Shown here piece after piece: positions 1 to 10,769 of a DNA stretch of 64,000 bases (positions are counted from its first letter, which is position 1; the number at the start of each line of letters is the position of its first letter). Made by a program: the position numbers and the translations under genes. Below the pieces are notes generated by a model that saw only the letters and a list, made by a program, of their open reading frames with translations, was not told the origin of the DNA and ran no database searches. This DNA comes from Schistosoma mansoni (lineage: Eukaryota; Platyhelminthes; Trematoda; Strigeidida; Schistosomatidae), in contig NC_031497.1 of NCBI RefSeq assembly GCF_000237925.1, forward strand, positions 20,047,828 through 20,111,827. Reading direction: 5' to 3'.

Positions 1-82
1 ATATGTTGATGGCATCTGTCAGACTATTACATGAGAAGAATTCATCCCAGTCTGATAGTTTGGTCAGTGAGCGCAAGAGGTC

Positions 83-672
83 TCAGTCTGCATGCTTATA
101 GTCTCTATAATTGCAGGTTCTTTGAATTGGTCGGTTATAAGAGGGATAGATAGGGAGAGCACAGGCTACTATCTTATGATCACTGCTTTCAAACTCGTTG
201 TATACTTGTACAGATAGGGAGATGAGATCTCTACTAAATATTAGATCAAGCGTATTATCACCCTTTGTTGGGGTACGAACCCACTGTGACCAGCAGTACA
301 GGTTAAGGGTTGATAAAATTTCATCATTGCTTGACTGACAACTACCGGTACTCCAGTTAATCCCAGGATAATTGAAATCGACAGTGATAATCTTAACACT
401 GAGGTTTAGAGTAGATGCATGCATAAATGCATTGATAATACGATCATTCAAATTATCCGAACTATCAGGAGCTCTGTATATACATCCTAGGAGTAAACTA
501 CGATATACCTATAGTCTGCAACATGTCGCAGATGGACGACTTCACACTTTGAAGTGTTGAAGGTAAGTTTATTTTCATCTGCCCAACTTTGAAGTCGAGT
601 CTGATCCTCCTGAAGTGCCAGTAATAATAATATATTTCTGCGAGGGCAGGTACACTCGATTTTTACAGGCAT
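83..672 (-). mobile_element. CR1-like LINE debris: RT fragment fused to endonuclease fragment
   Basis: On the minus strand, 672-490 encodes a piece of a LINE reverse transcriptase from just after the catalytic palm motif (LQEDQTRLQSWADENKL, then a Cys-containing thumb segment). From about 490 down to 83 the reading switches to an AP-endonuclease segment of the same LINE type (motifs DFNYPGINW and SSDHKIVACALP). In an intact element the endonuclease precedes the RT, so the order here is inverted relative to a functional ORF2. The piece is a rearranged or chimeric relic. The endonuclease part runs towards the left edge, and its own RT could lie outside the window. Non-functional. Confidence 0.7.
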
Positions 673-1889
673 GATCTACAAGTCACAACATATACTGGTT
701 CACAATATGCATACCAAACAGGGTTGTTTAGTAAATATAATCTACAAAAGTTAATAGCAGTTCATTCCTTCAGATATACTGTGCATTCTTCAAAATATTT
801 TCCAAAGGGGCGTCGCGTCCACGTTACACACCAGATCCAATCTCGGTAAAAATTGTATTAGGATCTTGGTCGTGCTAAGTATTTGTAATGCAACGTTTTA
901 GTTTATAGTTGTTATAAAGTAGACTTGTGGAGCGCCTGGTGCGAACTATGAGGAAGACTGCTTATTAGAACAGAGAGTGCATAATGAGAGTAGAGTGTTA
1001 AGTAAAATAACAACCATATCCTTTGTAGTCTGTTTTTTAGTCATCCGATGCCTGTCACACAGTTTTCATGTAGAAGTCCGAGTTAGCGTGTTATAGGTTG
1101 TCTCAGTAGAATAGCTAACCCAGAATAAAATTAGAAACATGAGTCTGAATAGCGAGCGTAAGAGAACAACCGCAATATCACAGGTTGATTGGCTTGTTCT
1201 CATCAACAAAGAGCCTGATACAGACAAAATGTTCTGCTCCACAAACACGGGTGGATTGAAGTCATCGCCCTCACCATCAATGCTTGCTGGTCGGTAGCTC
1301 CACTCTCCCTCCTTTTGTGATGTTAGGCTCATTTAAGCTTAATTTTTGGATATATTTCTTACCTCACGCAATCCTCGGCGTATCACATCCTGTTGGAAAA
1401 CACTATTTCTATTAGTGCCATTTTAAAAGCTTATCAGACAGTTACAAATTTCGGACTGTGAGTAAGGCTTCGATGCAATTCTTTAATTGACTATAGAGTG
1501 AAGTATAGGTTGCCAATCAGAGTATAAGAATTAAGAAGGGTATAATGTAGAATAGTTGCTTACCAAAGTACACAGAAAAGTGTAGATGTATATTAGTTAC
1601 AGGTAAGGTAAGTTAACGAGTGGTGAAATAATATTAATGGCAAGGCAATATAGTGAACAGAAGAGTAAAAAGCTGATAAAGAATAGATAAGAAGGAACTC
1701 ACACTAAATTCGTACTGATGTTCTTTTGTTCTATCCTAACCGGTTGATGGGTAACAGGTTCTACAGATGTACGACCACTGGTAGTAGGCAGTCCATTGTG
1801 CGTTTCTTTTGACTTTTTAGGGTATCTGTAAGCATCGAGTATTGATAGGTCCAGTGAGTTGCCTGTGTACTTCAATTTTTAAAAAAAAA
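673..1889. other. AT-rich unassigned stretch
   Basis: No exon with convincing splice sites or recognisable protein similarity was found on either strand. The one longer minus frame (1332-1066) has no recognisable motif. The stretch lies between two LINE relics. Confidence 0.4.
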
Positions 1890-4140
1890 CAGGGAGAGTT
1901 GCGTATCTCTCTTCAAAGTTATACATCATCAGCAAAAAGCAGTGCTAGATGAAACGTGTTGAGCAAGATCGTTAATGTAAATCGAAAAGAGAAGAGGTCC
2001 TAGTAGTAAGCCCTGGGGGACCCCACTAGGACATTCTATAGCCTGAGAGAAAGTAAAGTTAACCCTTACCTTAAAATGTCGATTTTTTAGGTATGAAGTG
2101 AGCTAGTCAATTAGAGGTGGTTTGATGCCCAATCGTCTAAGCTTATTGATAAGACACGTATGGTTGACCCTATTAAAAGCTTTTGAGAAATCAAGGTAAA
2201 TGATGTCAACCTTCTCCTTGCGATCAAGGATGCTTGTCCATCTGTCCACCGCAGTCAGTAGGTTCGTTATACAAGACTGACCCTTCCTGAAACAATGCTG
2301 TTGGGATAAGAAGTGTAAACACAGTAAATGATCGTGTATACTGTCGTATATTAGAGACTCCATAATTTTAAAAAGTTATGGAAAGAAGGGCCACTGGTCG
2401 GTAGCTTGAGGGTTCACTGCGTCGACCTCCTTTGAAGATTGGTGTGATGTGAGCCAGTTTCCGAATTTCCGGAAGTTTGCCTAGACTTAGTGAGTGTGAG
2501 AACATCACGCTAAGCGGTATTGTCAGGATTGAAGCATCTTCTCTCAGTATAGCAGAATGAACTATATCCGGACCAGGAGAAGTGTCTTTTCTTAGGTGCT
2601 TCAGTGTATGGAATACCAGGTCAGCACTCAGGTTCACTTCGTAAAGCCCTGTGCAGTATTGTTCAGCCGAAAGGTTAGCGGCATCCCCGTTATTACTAGT
2701 CGGACCATTAATGCCTAGCAGTTGGCTTGTCGAAGAGAAACTGCATAACGGAATAAGCTTTTCGGATTGGAGACAAATTTATCGATAAGCTTTGTCTGGT
2801 ACTGAAGCCTGTCTTCTCTTGTTACCTTTGTGCATATGTTCCTAACATGTTTGTATTTCCTGTGCGCGCTGTTGTTATCAAATCGTTTGTATTCTGCCCA
2901 ACAGTGTCTTTTGAGGCTTAGCAAACGAAGAGTGTGGTTCTTGAAGATTGTAGGTTGCTTGTAGTTTTTGGGAACCGTTTGAGGAACTGAGTGCTTTGTA
3001 GCACATAAGAGCGTGTGCGGTAAAATATCCCAATGAGCATCCACGTCAAGTTGAGGGTGAACATCCCAATCCCACTGTTGTAGATAGTCCTGTGTAGGTG
3101 ACACATTCATATGTTCATCATATGTTCAGTCAGTTGTTTTTGAGTTCAAGGGAATGCTGATGAAATTTCCATTCCCGAATATCAGAGTTTGCTTGAGCTG
3201 GGTCCGTATTTTCCGGTACACCCTGAACAATCATACTTTTTCCGCCGAAAAACGCCTCGCGAGATTCTTAAGGGATGTTCTGGATGAGGTTTCGCTCAAA
3301 ATACGGTATGTTAGGCAGTATTCTTACGTTCACGTCGGATGTCGGTTAGTGACTAGCCAGCAGGACGTCCTCTACGTCAGAAGCATTCTTGAGTACTACA
3401 CGAAGTAGCCTCGGATGCTTAGAGTCCTTCCCTCGACTGAGCCATGTGACCATCAAAGGCTTTATTTCAGGAAGTTCAAGCTTCTTGTTTTATTCTTCTA
3501 ACAGTATCCCGTCATTTTTGTCTTGAGAACTGAGGGGAAGGTTTGGGTTATCTTTAAGGTTCATGATTATGAGAGTCATCACGAAGTGTTATTGATTTCC
3601 CAGGTTTTCTCATGCGTCCAGGTTCAGTAACTTGTTTTTTGAAGGTCAAAGCGCGTTTCCGATCCCTAGGCTCTTTGATAACCGGACGGACATTTTTGAG
3701 GTTGGGCTGTGCGGCGAAGTCACTAGTAGACTTCCGTACAATACTCGGGATGTTCAGGTTAGACGGTAAGGTCTGGTCTTTTTTGAACTCTGTTAACATG
3801 GGTCCAACCCCCTACAAGGTTTTGGGGAACTACCGCTGCATTCACGGACCCTGTTCTGGGAGACCCAAGTTTGCTGAGAGTTCGTTACCGCCGACGTTAT
3901 GATGGTGCTGAGTTTCAGCATGTCATGACTAGTGCTGTCGCATTCTCCTTCGACAGCAGACCTGCCGATATACTTTTTCTTGTTTACACTGTGCGTCCTT
4001 GTTTGTCTACCCGCTGCATGACTGTCATTTTCCAAGTTTCCTGACAAATTATTCTGCAGACCTGTCAATTGGACACTGATGTTACTCAGCAAAACTACCA
4101 CATCCATGTTGCATATGACATATACCCACCAATGATCCAA
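1890..4140 (-). mobile_element. Decayed CR1-like LINE (ORF1 remnant plus RT)
   Basis: Read on the minus strand from 4140 to 1890. 4140-3554 holds a remnant resembling a LINE ORF1 (basic segment KNVRPVIKEPRDRKRALTF). 3110-2715 is the endonuclease-RT linker (WAEYKRFDNNSAHRKYKHVR). 2637-2368 has the RT fingers (DTSPGPD, PIFKGG, SSYRPVALLS). 2363-2103 has FRKGQSCITNLL and the palm motif YLDFSKAFNRVNH. About 2060-1930 has GVPQG-type and YINDL motifs. Frames are broken between every block, and the part from the FADD box onward is lost near 1890. The endonuclease that should lie between ORF1 and RT is largely missing. An old inactive copy. Confidence 0.8.
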
Positions 4141-4959
4141 CCTGATGAGTCTGTTGTAAGCAGTCTCTGTGATATCTGTGCAGGCTTTATAAAACCAACC
4201 GTTGCAGTTGTCTCACTGCATGCCAGATGTAACGGCTAAACGGCATCCAAGTTGTTCGCATGACTTTTTCATGACTATATTGACATAAACTTTTCTATAA
4301 ATACAAGCAGAAAGCCTAAGACCGTTGAAAAGAAATACAGTACACTAAAAGCGGGCAAAAACGGACAAAAACGGGTTACGATAAACCGAAACTAGCCTTT
4401 ATGTGAAAAACTGAAAAAAACCGAATAGTAATCTGAGGCAAAGCCACACTTCCGAACGTATAGAAAAGATTCTTCGGATCAGAAATGGTGCCTTTGCTGA
4501 GTAAGAACAATCCAAAAGTTTGAGAAATGCGAATCACGTCAGGACTAAACTTCATGTTCGATGGTGAGGTTTAGGAATTAGATTTAGTGTTTTTATCACG
4601 AACTGACATCACTTATAATGCCAAAATAGTATTTAGTGTACGGTAAAAACGTCAGATCCTATCAAAGCCGCTCGCCGGTTCATCCCGACGACCTTGAACG
4701 GCCTGGCAAGAGGCGGTCATTCCGTATTTCAAATGCTGAGGGTCTTTTGGGTGTCCGTTGGGTTGCACGAGTATGAGGTTTTCTAATATGCAAGTGGTAT
4801 TTTGTTGCAGCAAAACCATAAAGTCATCGCTAAGAACATTGATTTGGCTCTCTCTGTCTTGTAGTGCACACGTTGAACCTATTGTTGCTTCGTAACTTCC
4901 CGATACTGAGAAGTCTCTGTTTAAGTGATGACTCGCGCATCCTGGAAAAATTTAAGAGC

Positions 4960-5330
4960 GCAGCTATCCGTGCAATAACAGAACTGCGAGTTTACCGTAA
5001 ATAGAAAATTTTTGAAGAGCTAGACATTTTTATTCTGTCCTACCGCAGAGTAACAGGTGATCTCATTTTGATGTGCAGAATAATAAGAAATGACTTCGGA
5101 CCTAATGTATTACTTTTTTTCTCCCAATAGATCCAGACATCTCAAAGGACATAGCAAACGAGTAGAAAAGCGGAGAACGAACAAAATGCCCGTATCATAC
5201 AGGTTTTCACACTTAGTCATCTATTCTTGGAACCTGTCACCCGAAGCAGTGCTGCCCACCTCTACAATTGACTAATTCAAGAGAAGACTAGATACACTAA
5301 AATGCTTACTAGTAAAGGATTAACAAAGGA
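4960..5330 (+). mobile_element. 3' end of a LINE RT ORF (decayed)
   Basis: The plus strand encodes the C-terminal segment seen in CR1/jockey-type ORF2 proteins: a YRRVTGDLIL-like motif near 5040-5070, then RHLKGHSKRVEKRR and HLVIYSWNLSPEAVLPT near 5130-5260, then a decayed FKRRLD end. Several frame changes and stops are present. Only the 3' end survives, as usual for 5'-truncated LINE copies. Confidence 0.6.
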
Positions 5331-7290
5331 TGAAAACCTTCTGTTCTTGATAAACAAGTCTGATATGGTGTTTTTCGTTCGAAAAGATTTCTCGGACACT
5401 CGTAAAGAAAATATGGATCTTTGATAGTAAACAGGCTGCAAGAATTTATTCAGGTCGACCGGTTTACTGTCCTTATAAAAAGATTCAAATGGCGAGAAAT
5501 ATCATTGTCTATCCGCGCACAGGTTGAAATTGTACTTACAACTCAAGGTCACTAGTGATGTGAATATTTTGCTTGAGTTTATTTTCCTCATATAAATAGT
5601 TTTTCCAAAGTTGGTGAAATTCTATTTTGAGTTGTAAAATGGTGTTCTTAAAATGCGGAGAACTATGAAAATTCCAACGACCTTAAGAAAAACTTCAAAA
5701 TCTTACTAATTTTGGAAGATTATGCCTAATCTTCCGTGGTTAGCCGCATACTTAATCCATGGGTTTCATCGAGATTCGGGAAACATCGTCAGTCTTTAGT
5801 ATGCAGACGAAATAACTCATTAATGAGGCATGCCCAAGGGACTGGTAATACCTTTTTGTTTCAAAACAATTCTGGATTCTCGATAATTAATCGACAGTCT
5901 TAGCACATCTTTGTATTTCATGTATCCTATCCATATCTAGGTATAGATATATGATATTTGGTGGAGTCTCCACATTAAAAAATATCTCGAAGATAATTTT
6001 CAGTACTCTCATCTATACTACAAGTTTAAAATACTTTGGAAGAAGTAAGTATTCTCCTTTACTATCCCCACCGCCTGTGAGTTTGAGGACTAATTCTTGA
6101 TTAATACAAGCTATAGGCGTTATGCGAATTCACCCGGATATTTTCATAGCATCGGCTAGACGTAGCGTAAACACTGAGCAACTGACATTCCGATTTTGGT
6201 AGATTATTTCGTTAAAACTTTATCTAAAACCCAAGTCGTGTTTCACACACATTTAAAAAATCGTTAAGATAAGTAACAGTGCTCGGTTATTTTTGCGCGG
6301 GTTAGAAACATTTGGGTAATTGTCAAGCCGAAGACTCACACTGACTGAATTGTGTCAATTATCGGCTGTTGAAGCTGTATATTGTGACCTCCGTCAGTCA
6401 CTTCATATCAACGCAGGATGCGGCAGACGGACGTTGTGCCGGGTCGCCGTGCAACAACTGCTCAAATGCATTTCGTTCTGAGCATCATATTATTTAATGC
6501 TTCATTTTACTACCTTATGCTTGTTACAAAGTGAGCAACTAGAAATATTTCGCTTTTGCTTTGTTTACATGTGTTCACCCAATGTTTGGGGATTCGGTAT
6601 CTTTCAACACAATAAAAGCCTCATATTATTTGTACTCATAATCAGTTTCATTATAAATCAGTTTAGTGTTTTTAATTCTCGAAGTATCCTTTCAAAACTA
6701 AGCCACGAAATTCGGACTAAAACCTATAGACACATATCAATAATAATGTGAATAAAAGCTGTATATCTACCGGACACTGATTCTGTACTTATATTTTTTT
6801 GACTTTTCCAATCAGTTATTCACCATCATCGTCAGACTGCAAATTTAAACTGGTTCTACTCCCACCCCTTAGTTTACAAGACTAGGCAGTACAAATCACA
6901 TCTTTACTCTCCAAATCAGGTTAAATGGAAGACCACACTACTGTGTGTTTCAACAGTGTACTTGATATACAGTAAGCTGTGTTATATTTTAGCTGGTTAA
7001 ATATGATATCTAGCACAAGGTTTCAACTCTGACAGTCTTAACACAAGATATCCTACAGTCTTTCAAGAATAGACTGAGTGCGTAAAAAGATTCAATTACA
7101 AGGAAAACAAGTCCTTACGATTAGCTGTCTTTGCGATATTGAAATGTTTAAAGAGGAAGCGTAGCAACATAACGCAACACAAGTTCAATAAAATACTCCC
7201 AAGTTATCTCAGATTGTAAAATTCAGTGACACTGAATGCAGCATTCTTTTGCTATTAAGATGTATAGTAAGCGAGATTGTTGAGTAAATA
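5331..7290. other. AT-rich intergenic stretch without recognised genes
   Basis: Upstream flank of the HIG1-domain gene. The longest plus frame here (6497-6751) is hydrophobic and low in complexity, with no recognisable domain or flanking splice signals, so it is not called. No known repeat was recognised. Confidence 0.4.
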
Positions 7291-7383
7291 CGTCATTTGT
7301 ATTCATTGTATATCCACTCATTACTCCCCTTACTGTTTGTGTTATGCATTTTTTTTCGAAAAACACTATATCTAGACGTTAAT

Positions 7384-7699
7384 ATGGTTGACAAAATGAA
7401 CGATTTTCCAATTGGTGACTGTGAGAGAACAAGTAGATTTGAACGAATGGTCCTGTTGATGAAAGCAAATCCTTTGATACCTATTGGTAAGATAAACTAA
7501 AATCATTACTATTCCTTTTCCAGGTGTGATTGTCACTGGAGCTATCGTTATCCGCTTAAAGTATGCTAGCCCTAAAGAATTCCGACTTTTAATCTATTTA
7601 CGTCCACTGAGTCAAGCAATTACAGTTTCAATGATTGCATACACCGCATACAGTTCACCTGAAATTTTCAACAAAAGTTCCCTTACGTCATCAAAATAA
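7384..7699 (+). CDS. HIG1 domain family protein (HIGD1/HIGD2-like), two exons
   Basis: Exon 1 is 7384-7486 and exon 2 is 7524-7699. They are separated by a 37-nt intron (GTAAG donor, TTTTCCAG acceptor). The joined frame gives 92 aa ending in TAA. The HIG1 signature is visible: a basic segment, then NPLIPIG at residues 29-35, which matches the (E/N)PxxPxG motif of the family. It is followed by a hydrophobic segment at about 34-48, a loop with basic residues, and a second hydrophobic segment at about 60-78. HIG1 proteins are small two-helix inner mitochondrial membrane proteins that associate with respiratory complexes III and IV; that role is inferred from the family. The start at 7384 is the first Met of a plausible short N-terminus; M5 (7396) is an alternative. 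An AATAAA hexamer overlaps the stop. The gene is convergent with the KCMF1-like gene. Confidence 0.82.
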
Positions 7700-8104
7700 A
7701 TAATTTCACGTAGTTTCGTGGACTTAAAGATACAAATAGCGACTTAAAATTTTTAATTATATAATTTTTCAGCAATTAAGTTGCTAATGCTTCTTTTGGT
7801 GTTGCTTAATAGGTCATTTTCTTCACAAAATGACCATACGGTTTACATGAACACTTATTTAGAACACGAGTGCTCTTGCCATGATGAAAGATCAATAAGT
7901 AAGTTACGTATAACCGCGTCACATTTTTGGTAGAAAGTATAGTATTAAGAACATCCAACATTGACATCAATAAATGGTATGCTCACCGAGCCCTATGTGT
8001 AGAACATGTCCACGCCGCCAAAGCCAATGTCTTCACATCATCACCAATACACCTAGAGACATGTTACCGAGCCGAAATTCCTTATATAATGTTCACATCA
8101 AGCG

Positions 8105-8635
8105 CTAGGAACCCCAAATACCGTGGTATGGCCGAGAGTGGGGAGAGTCCGCTCTCCCTCTCGAAATGCTCTCACATGGCCACGCGTATATAGCCTCTGC
8201 CAGGGAAGTCCTACTCACTGCCTTTTCGTGGCGGGGGTGTTGTTTACGAAATTGAGAAGAAGAAATGCGAATGTGCGGCGCTTTAACCGGGTTGATGGAC
8301 ACGGAGAGTCCACCTAGGGGAGTTGGAAAACCCTGATTCCAAACCAATAGTGCACATGGGCTCCAGTATCCTGAAGGAACAAATGGTGTATGAATCAATC
8401 GTTGGTCACCGGCTACCACGAGACTGCATTTCCTTACGATGCTCCACTGCCTTGTGGATTAGATCTTTGGGTCGAAGGCTCCAGGTGTGGCCCCCTTAAA
8501 AAAACCGCCTGCTTCGGTTTGGGCACCCGGGCAGTATCACAGCCCTCACACAAATCAAATGAGATTTGTGTGGCGCATATATATCTTGTGCCCTTTTTAC
8601 CAATATTTATGTATTTAAATAAAGAAATAAAATGA
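8105..8635 (+). mobile_element. SINE-A copy 1 (full-length-like)
   Basis: About 530 bp. Near-identical blocks recur at 10331-10749 (minus), 49110-49590 (plus), 49660-49800 (partial, plus) and 54195-54665 (minus). The head contains TGGCCGAGAGTGG (8129-8141), which resembles a pol III box A as in Ser/Leu tRNAs. A weak box-B-like CTCTCGAAATGC follows about 20 nt downstream. Near the 3' end is a perfect 10-bp hairpin (8547-8556 with 8563-8572). It is followed by a tail shared with the RTE-A element (TGTGTGGCGCATAT through an A-rich end). No protein is predicted; the short frames inside differ between copies. Confidence 0.8.
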
Positions 8636-8710
8636 TGGAACATATAGTTGTAGAATTCTTCAACTTTAAATGACATGATTTCCTCGGGATCGAGCAGAAC
8701 TGGTTACACC

Positions 8711-9310
8711 TCAGAATTCTGTATCAGGCCCCTGGTATGGGAAGGTTATAGAAGCTACAGTGGTCTTGAGTGCTGTTAGAGGTATGAGGGCAGTTATCAC
8801 TTCCCGGTCGCCCACACCGCGGAAGGGTCCTTCCAGAGGTACCTGAAAAGGAAATTGGGTTAAAAGTGGTCTTAATGACCTGAGAGCGTGACTGCAGTGC
8901 CTAAGGGACAACTGCTTGAGGTCGGTCACACACGACCTTTTTGTGGGTAGTTTTTGTGTTAGATCCGTACTTGTTGGGACCTTACCGCCGGAGACGGATA
9001 TCCGTGGGATAAGGCGAGGTGCTTTTTTAGGGTCGACCTTTTCTAATCCCACCCCTCCTTGTGGGAAGGCAGCATCGCTGTTATCCTGGTTGTCTGAAGG
9101 AAACACCTTACTGCTGTCACACCTCTGTACAGTCAGCAGTACGACTTCGGACCTTAGTTTGTTGCTTTTAGTCTTACCACCCTTCAACCAACCTGTCTGG
9201 CATGGTAGGACCTTGAGGAACGATTGTTCCAGTCAGTATAGCTCGATTGGTTCATCACTATAGGCAAGGCCGACCACCACGTCAAGGTAGCAGCAACGGT
9301 CAGGGTTATG
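8711..9310 (-). mobile_element. RTE-B 5' leader fragment (no RT)
   Basis: Read on the minus strand, this matches the leader and ORF1-like region at the 5' end of the RTE-B element starting at about 16949. It begins with the block containing TTGACGTGGTGGTCGGCC (about 9290-9265) and continues into a 158-aa open frame (9187-8711). That frame is shared with the other copies (motifs SSKVFPSDNQDNSDAAFPQGG and LRSLRPLLTQFPFQ). It stops before any endonuclease or RT. 5'-end-only copies are unusual for LINEs, which normally keep the 3' end. Related blocks lie at 20690-21175 and 47957-48305. Confidence 0.7.
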
Positions 9311-10020
9311 GAGGCTAAGATAAACTGATGTGGATGTTGTCAAACGTACTGTAACAATACCTCATAGACCTTTGCCAATTATTGTACATTAACCTTTGTC
9401 TTCTAAGGAGCACCAAACGATCTAGTCAAGTGTCCACGGGAAATAAACCACTCAAACCTTTCTGAAACGTTACAACCAGCTCTGATATAGTATACGTATT
9501 CGACCTTTTAGGCAGATGTCAAAAAGACTAGTATGTAACATGGAAGATAAATTCCTAAGCGCATAATATACACTTAAGAGGTTCATCACTGTTGCCTTTG
9601 TAAATACACAAAATCATGCGCTCTAGATACTTCTTGATTTTAAGTTGCGGAGTTCCGTACAATATTTTCGGTGTAATCAGTGGTAGGCTTCTCCAGTGAT
9701 TATCGCATGAATTTTGTAGGCCTCTTGTAAGTAAATGAATGTATAGCCATCACTTACTGTAGTGTAGTAAGATGGAAATGTACGTGCACTACTGCACCCT
9801 ATTTCAAGACATAGTCTTAACATCCAAAGTCTAGAATTGTGCCAAGTATTATGAAAAGCTACTTTTTATTTCAAAATAGTAGTAGTACGCTTCCGTACCT
9901 CGGTTCACCAGGTCACTATCATTTTCACGTAATTTGAAGGCACTGATTTGGTTTAAGCACTAAGTATCTGTACAATAATCACCCACAAACCACTGTGCAT
10001 AGTAATATAAGTTTGGCCTA
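9311..10020. other. Intergenic stretch, nothing recognised
   Basis: Short frames only. No motifs, tRNA-like boxes or tandem repeats were recognised. Confidence 0.35.
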
Positions 10021-10024
10021 CTTG

Positions 10025-10175
10025 TAACTACACATTACGTCGAGAAATGGAAGCAAATATGAGAATGAATAACAACTGGATAGAACTAGAAAGGAAAGCC
10101 CAAGAGTGATTTGGAGAATGCTGATCGGCGGCCTATGTTTTATTGGGAGTAACAGGCGTAAGTATTTGTGACAAC
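10025..10175 (+). mobile_element. RTE-C 3' end fragment
   Basis: The plus strand encodes the C-terminal end of an RTE ORF ([21 protein letters not shown]), a stop, and the trailing block ending in GGAGTAACAGGCGTAAGT. The same 3' block occurs on the minus strand at 32095-31846 and 64000-63925, where it ends in a (GTAA)n tail. 5'-truncated to about 150 bp. Confidence 0.7.
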
Positions 10176-10330
10176 TGCGGTCCGACATAGTATATAGACC
10201 GAATTGTGGTTTCTACTAACCGGTATGCATTTTTCATTTTGTTGTGTCAATGAAAGTTTGTTATTCGCTACTGATGAGTTGGAGTGCTCCCAAATCTTTA
10301 TAAAGATTGTTACGACTTAGCCCACAGATT

Positions 10331-10749
10331 TTTATTTATTTTTTAACTAAACACATAAACATTAGTACAAGGAGGCACCAAGTAGATATGCGCCACATAA
10401 ATCATTCGACTTATGTGAGGGCTGGGATACTGCTTGGGTGCCCAGACCGAAGCAGGTTGTTTTCTTAGGGGGCCACACCCGGATTCTTTGTTCGAAAGGT
10501 CTAATTCACCAGGCAATGGAGCAGCGTCAGGAGATGCAGTCCTATGGTAATCAGTGACCAACGATTGGTTCATACGCCATTTGTTCCTTCAGGATACTGG
10601 AGCCCATGTGCACTATTGGTTTGGAATCAGAGTTCCCTAACTCCCATAGGTGGACTCTCCGTGTCCATCAACCCGGTTAAAGCGCCATACATTCGCATTT
10701 CTTCTTCTCAATTTCGTAAACAACACCCCCGCCACGAGAAGGCAGTGGC
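10331..10749 (-). mobile_element. SINE-A copy 2 (5'-truncated)
   Basis: On the minus strand this matches SINE-A from the CGTGGCGG block through the complete 3' tail (GCGCATATCTACTTGGTGCC, then an A/T-rich end at 10331). The tRNA-like head is missing, and the match stops abruptly at about 10749. It has several substitutions compared with the 8.1-kb copy. Confidence 0.75.
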
Positions 10750-10769
10750 CATTTGAGAGCAATTGAAAT

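Noticed and set aside
4141-4180. CTGATGAG as a hammerhead core
   Set aside because: The CUGANGA-like string is present, but no stem II with GAAA follows at a workable distance.
6497-6751. Hydrophobic 84-codon plus frame upstream of the HIG1 gene
   Set aside because: No domain, no splice signals, biased AT-rich composition; probably chance.
8711-9187. 158-codon minus frame as a host gene
   Set aside because: The same frame recurs in three other places next to or inside RTE-B copies, so it is retroelement leader or ORF1-like sequence, not a unique gene.
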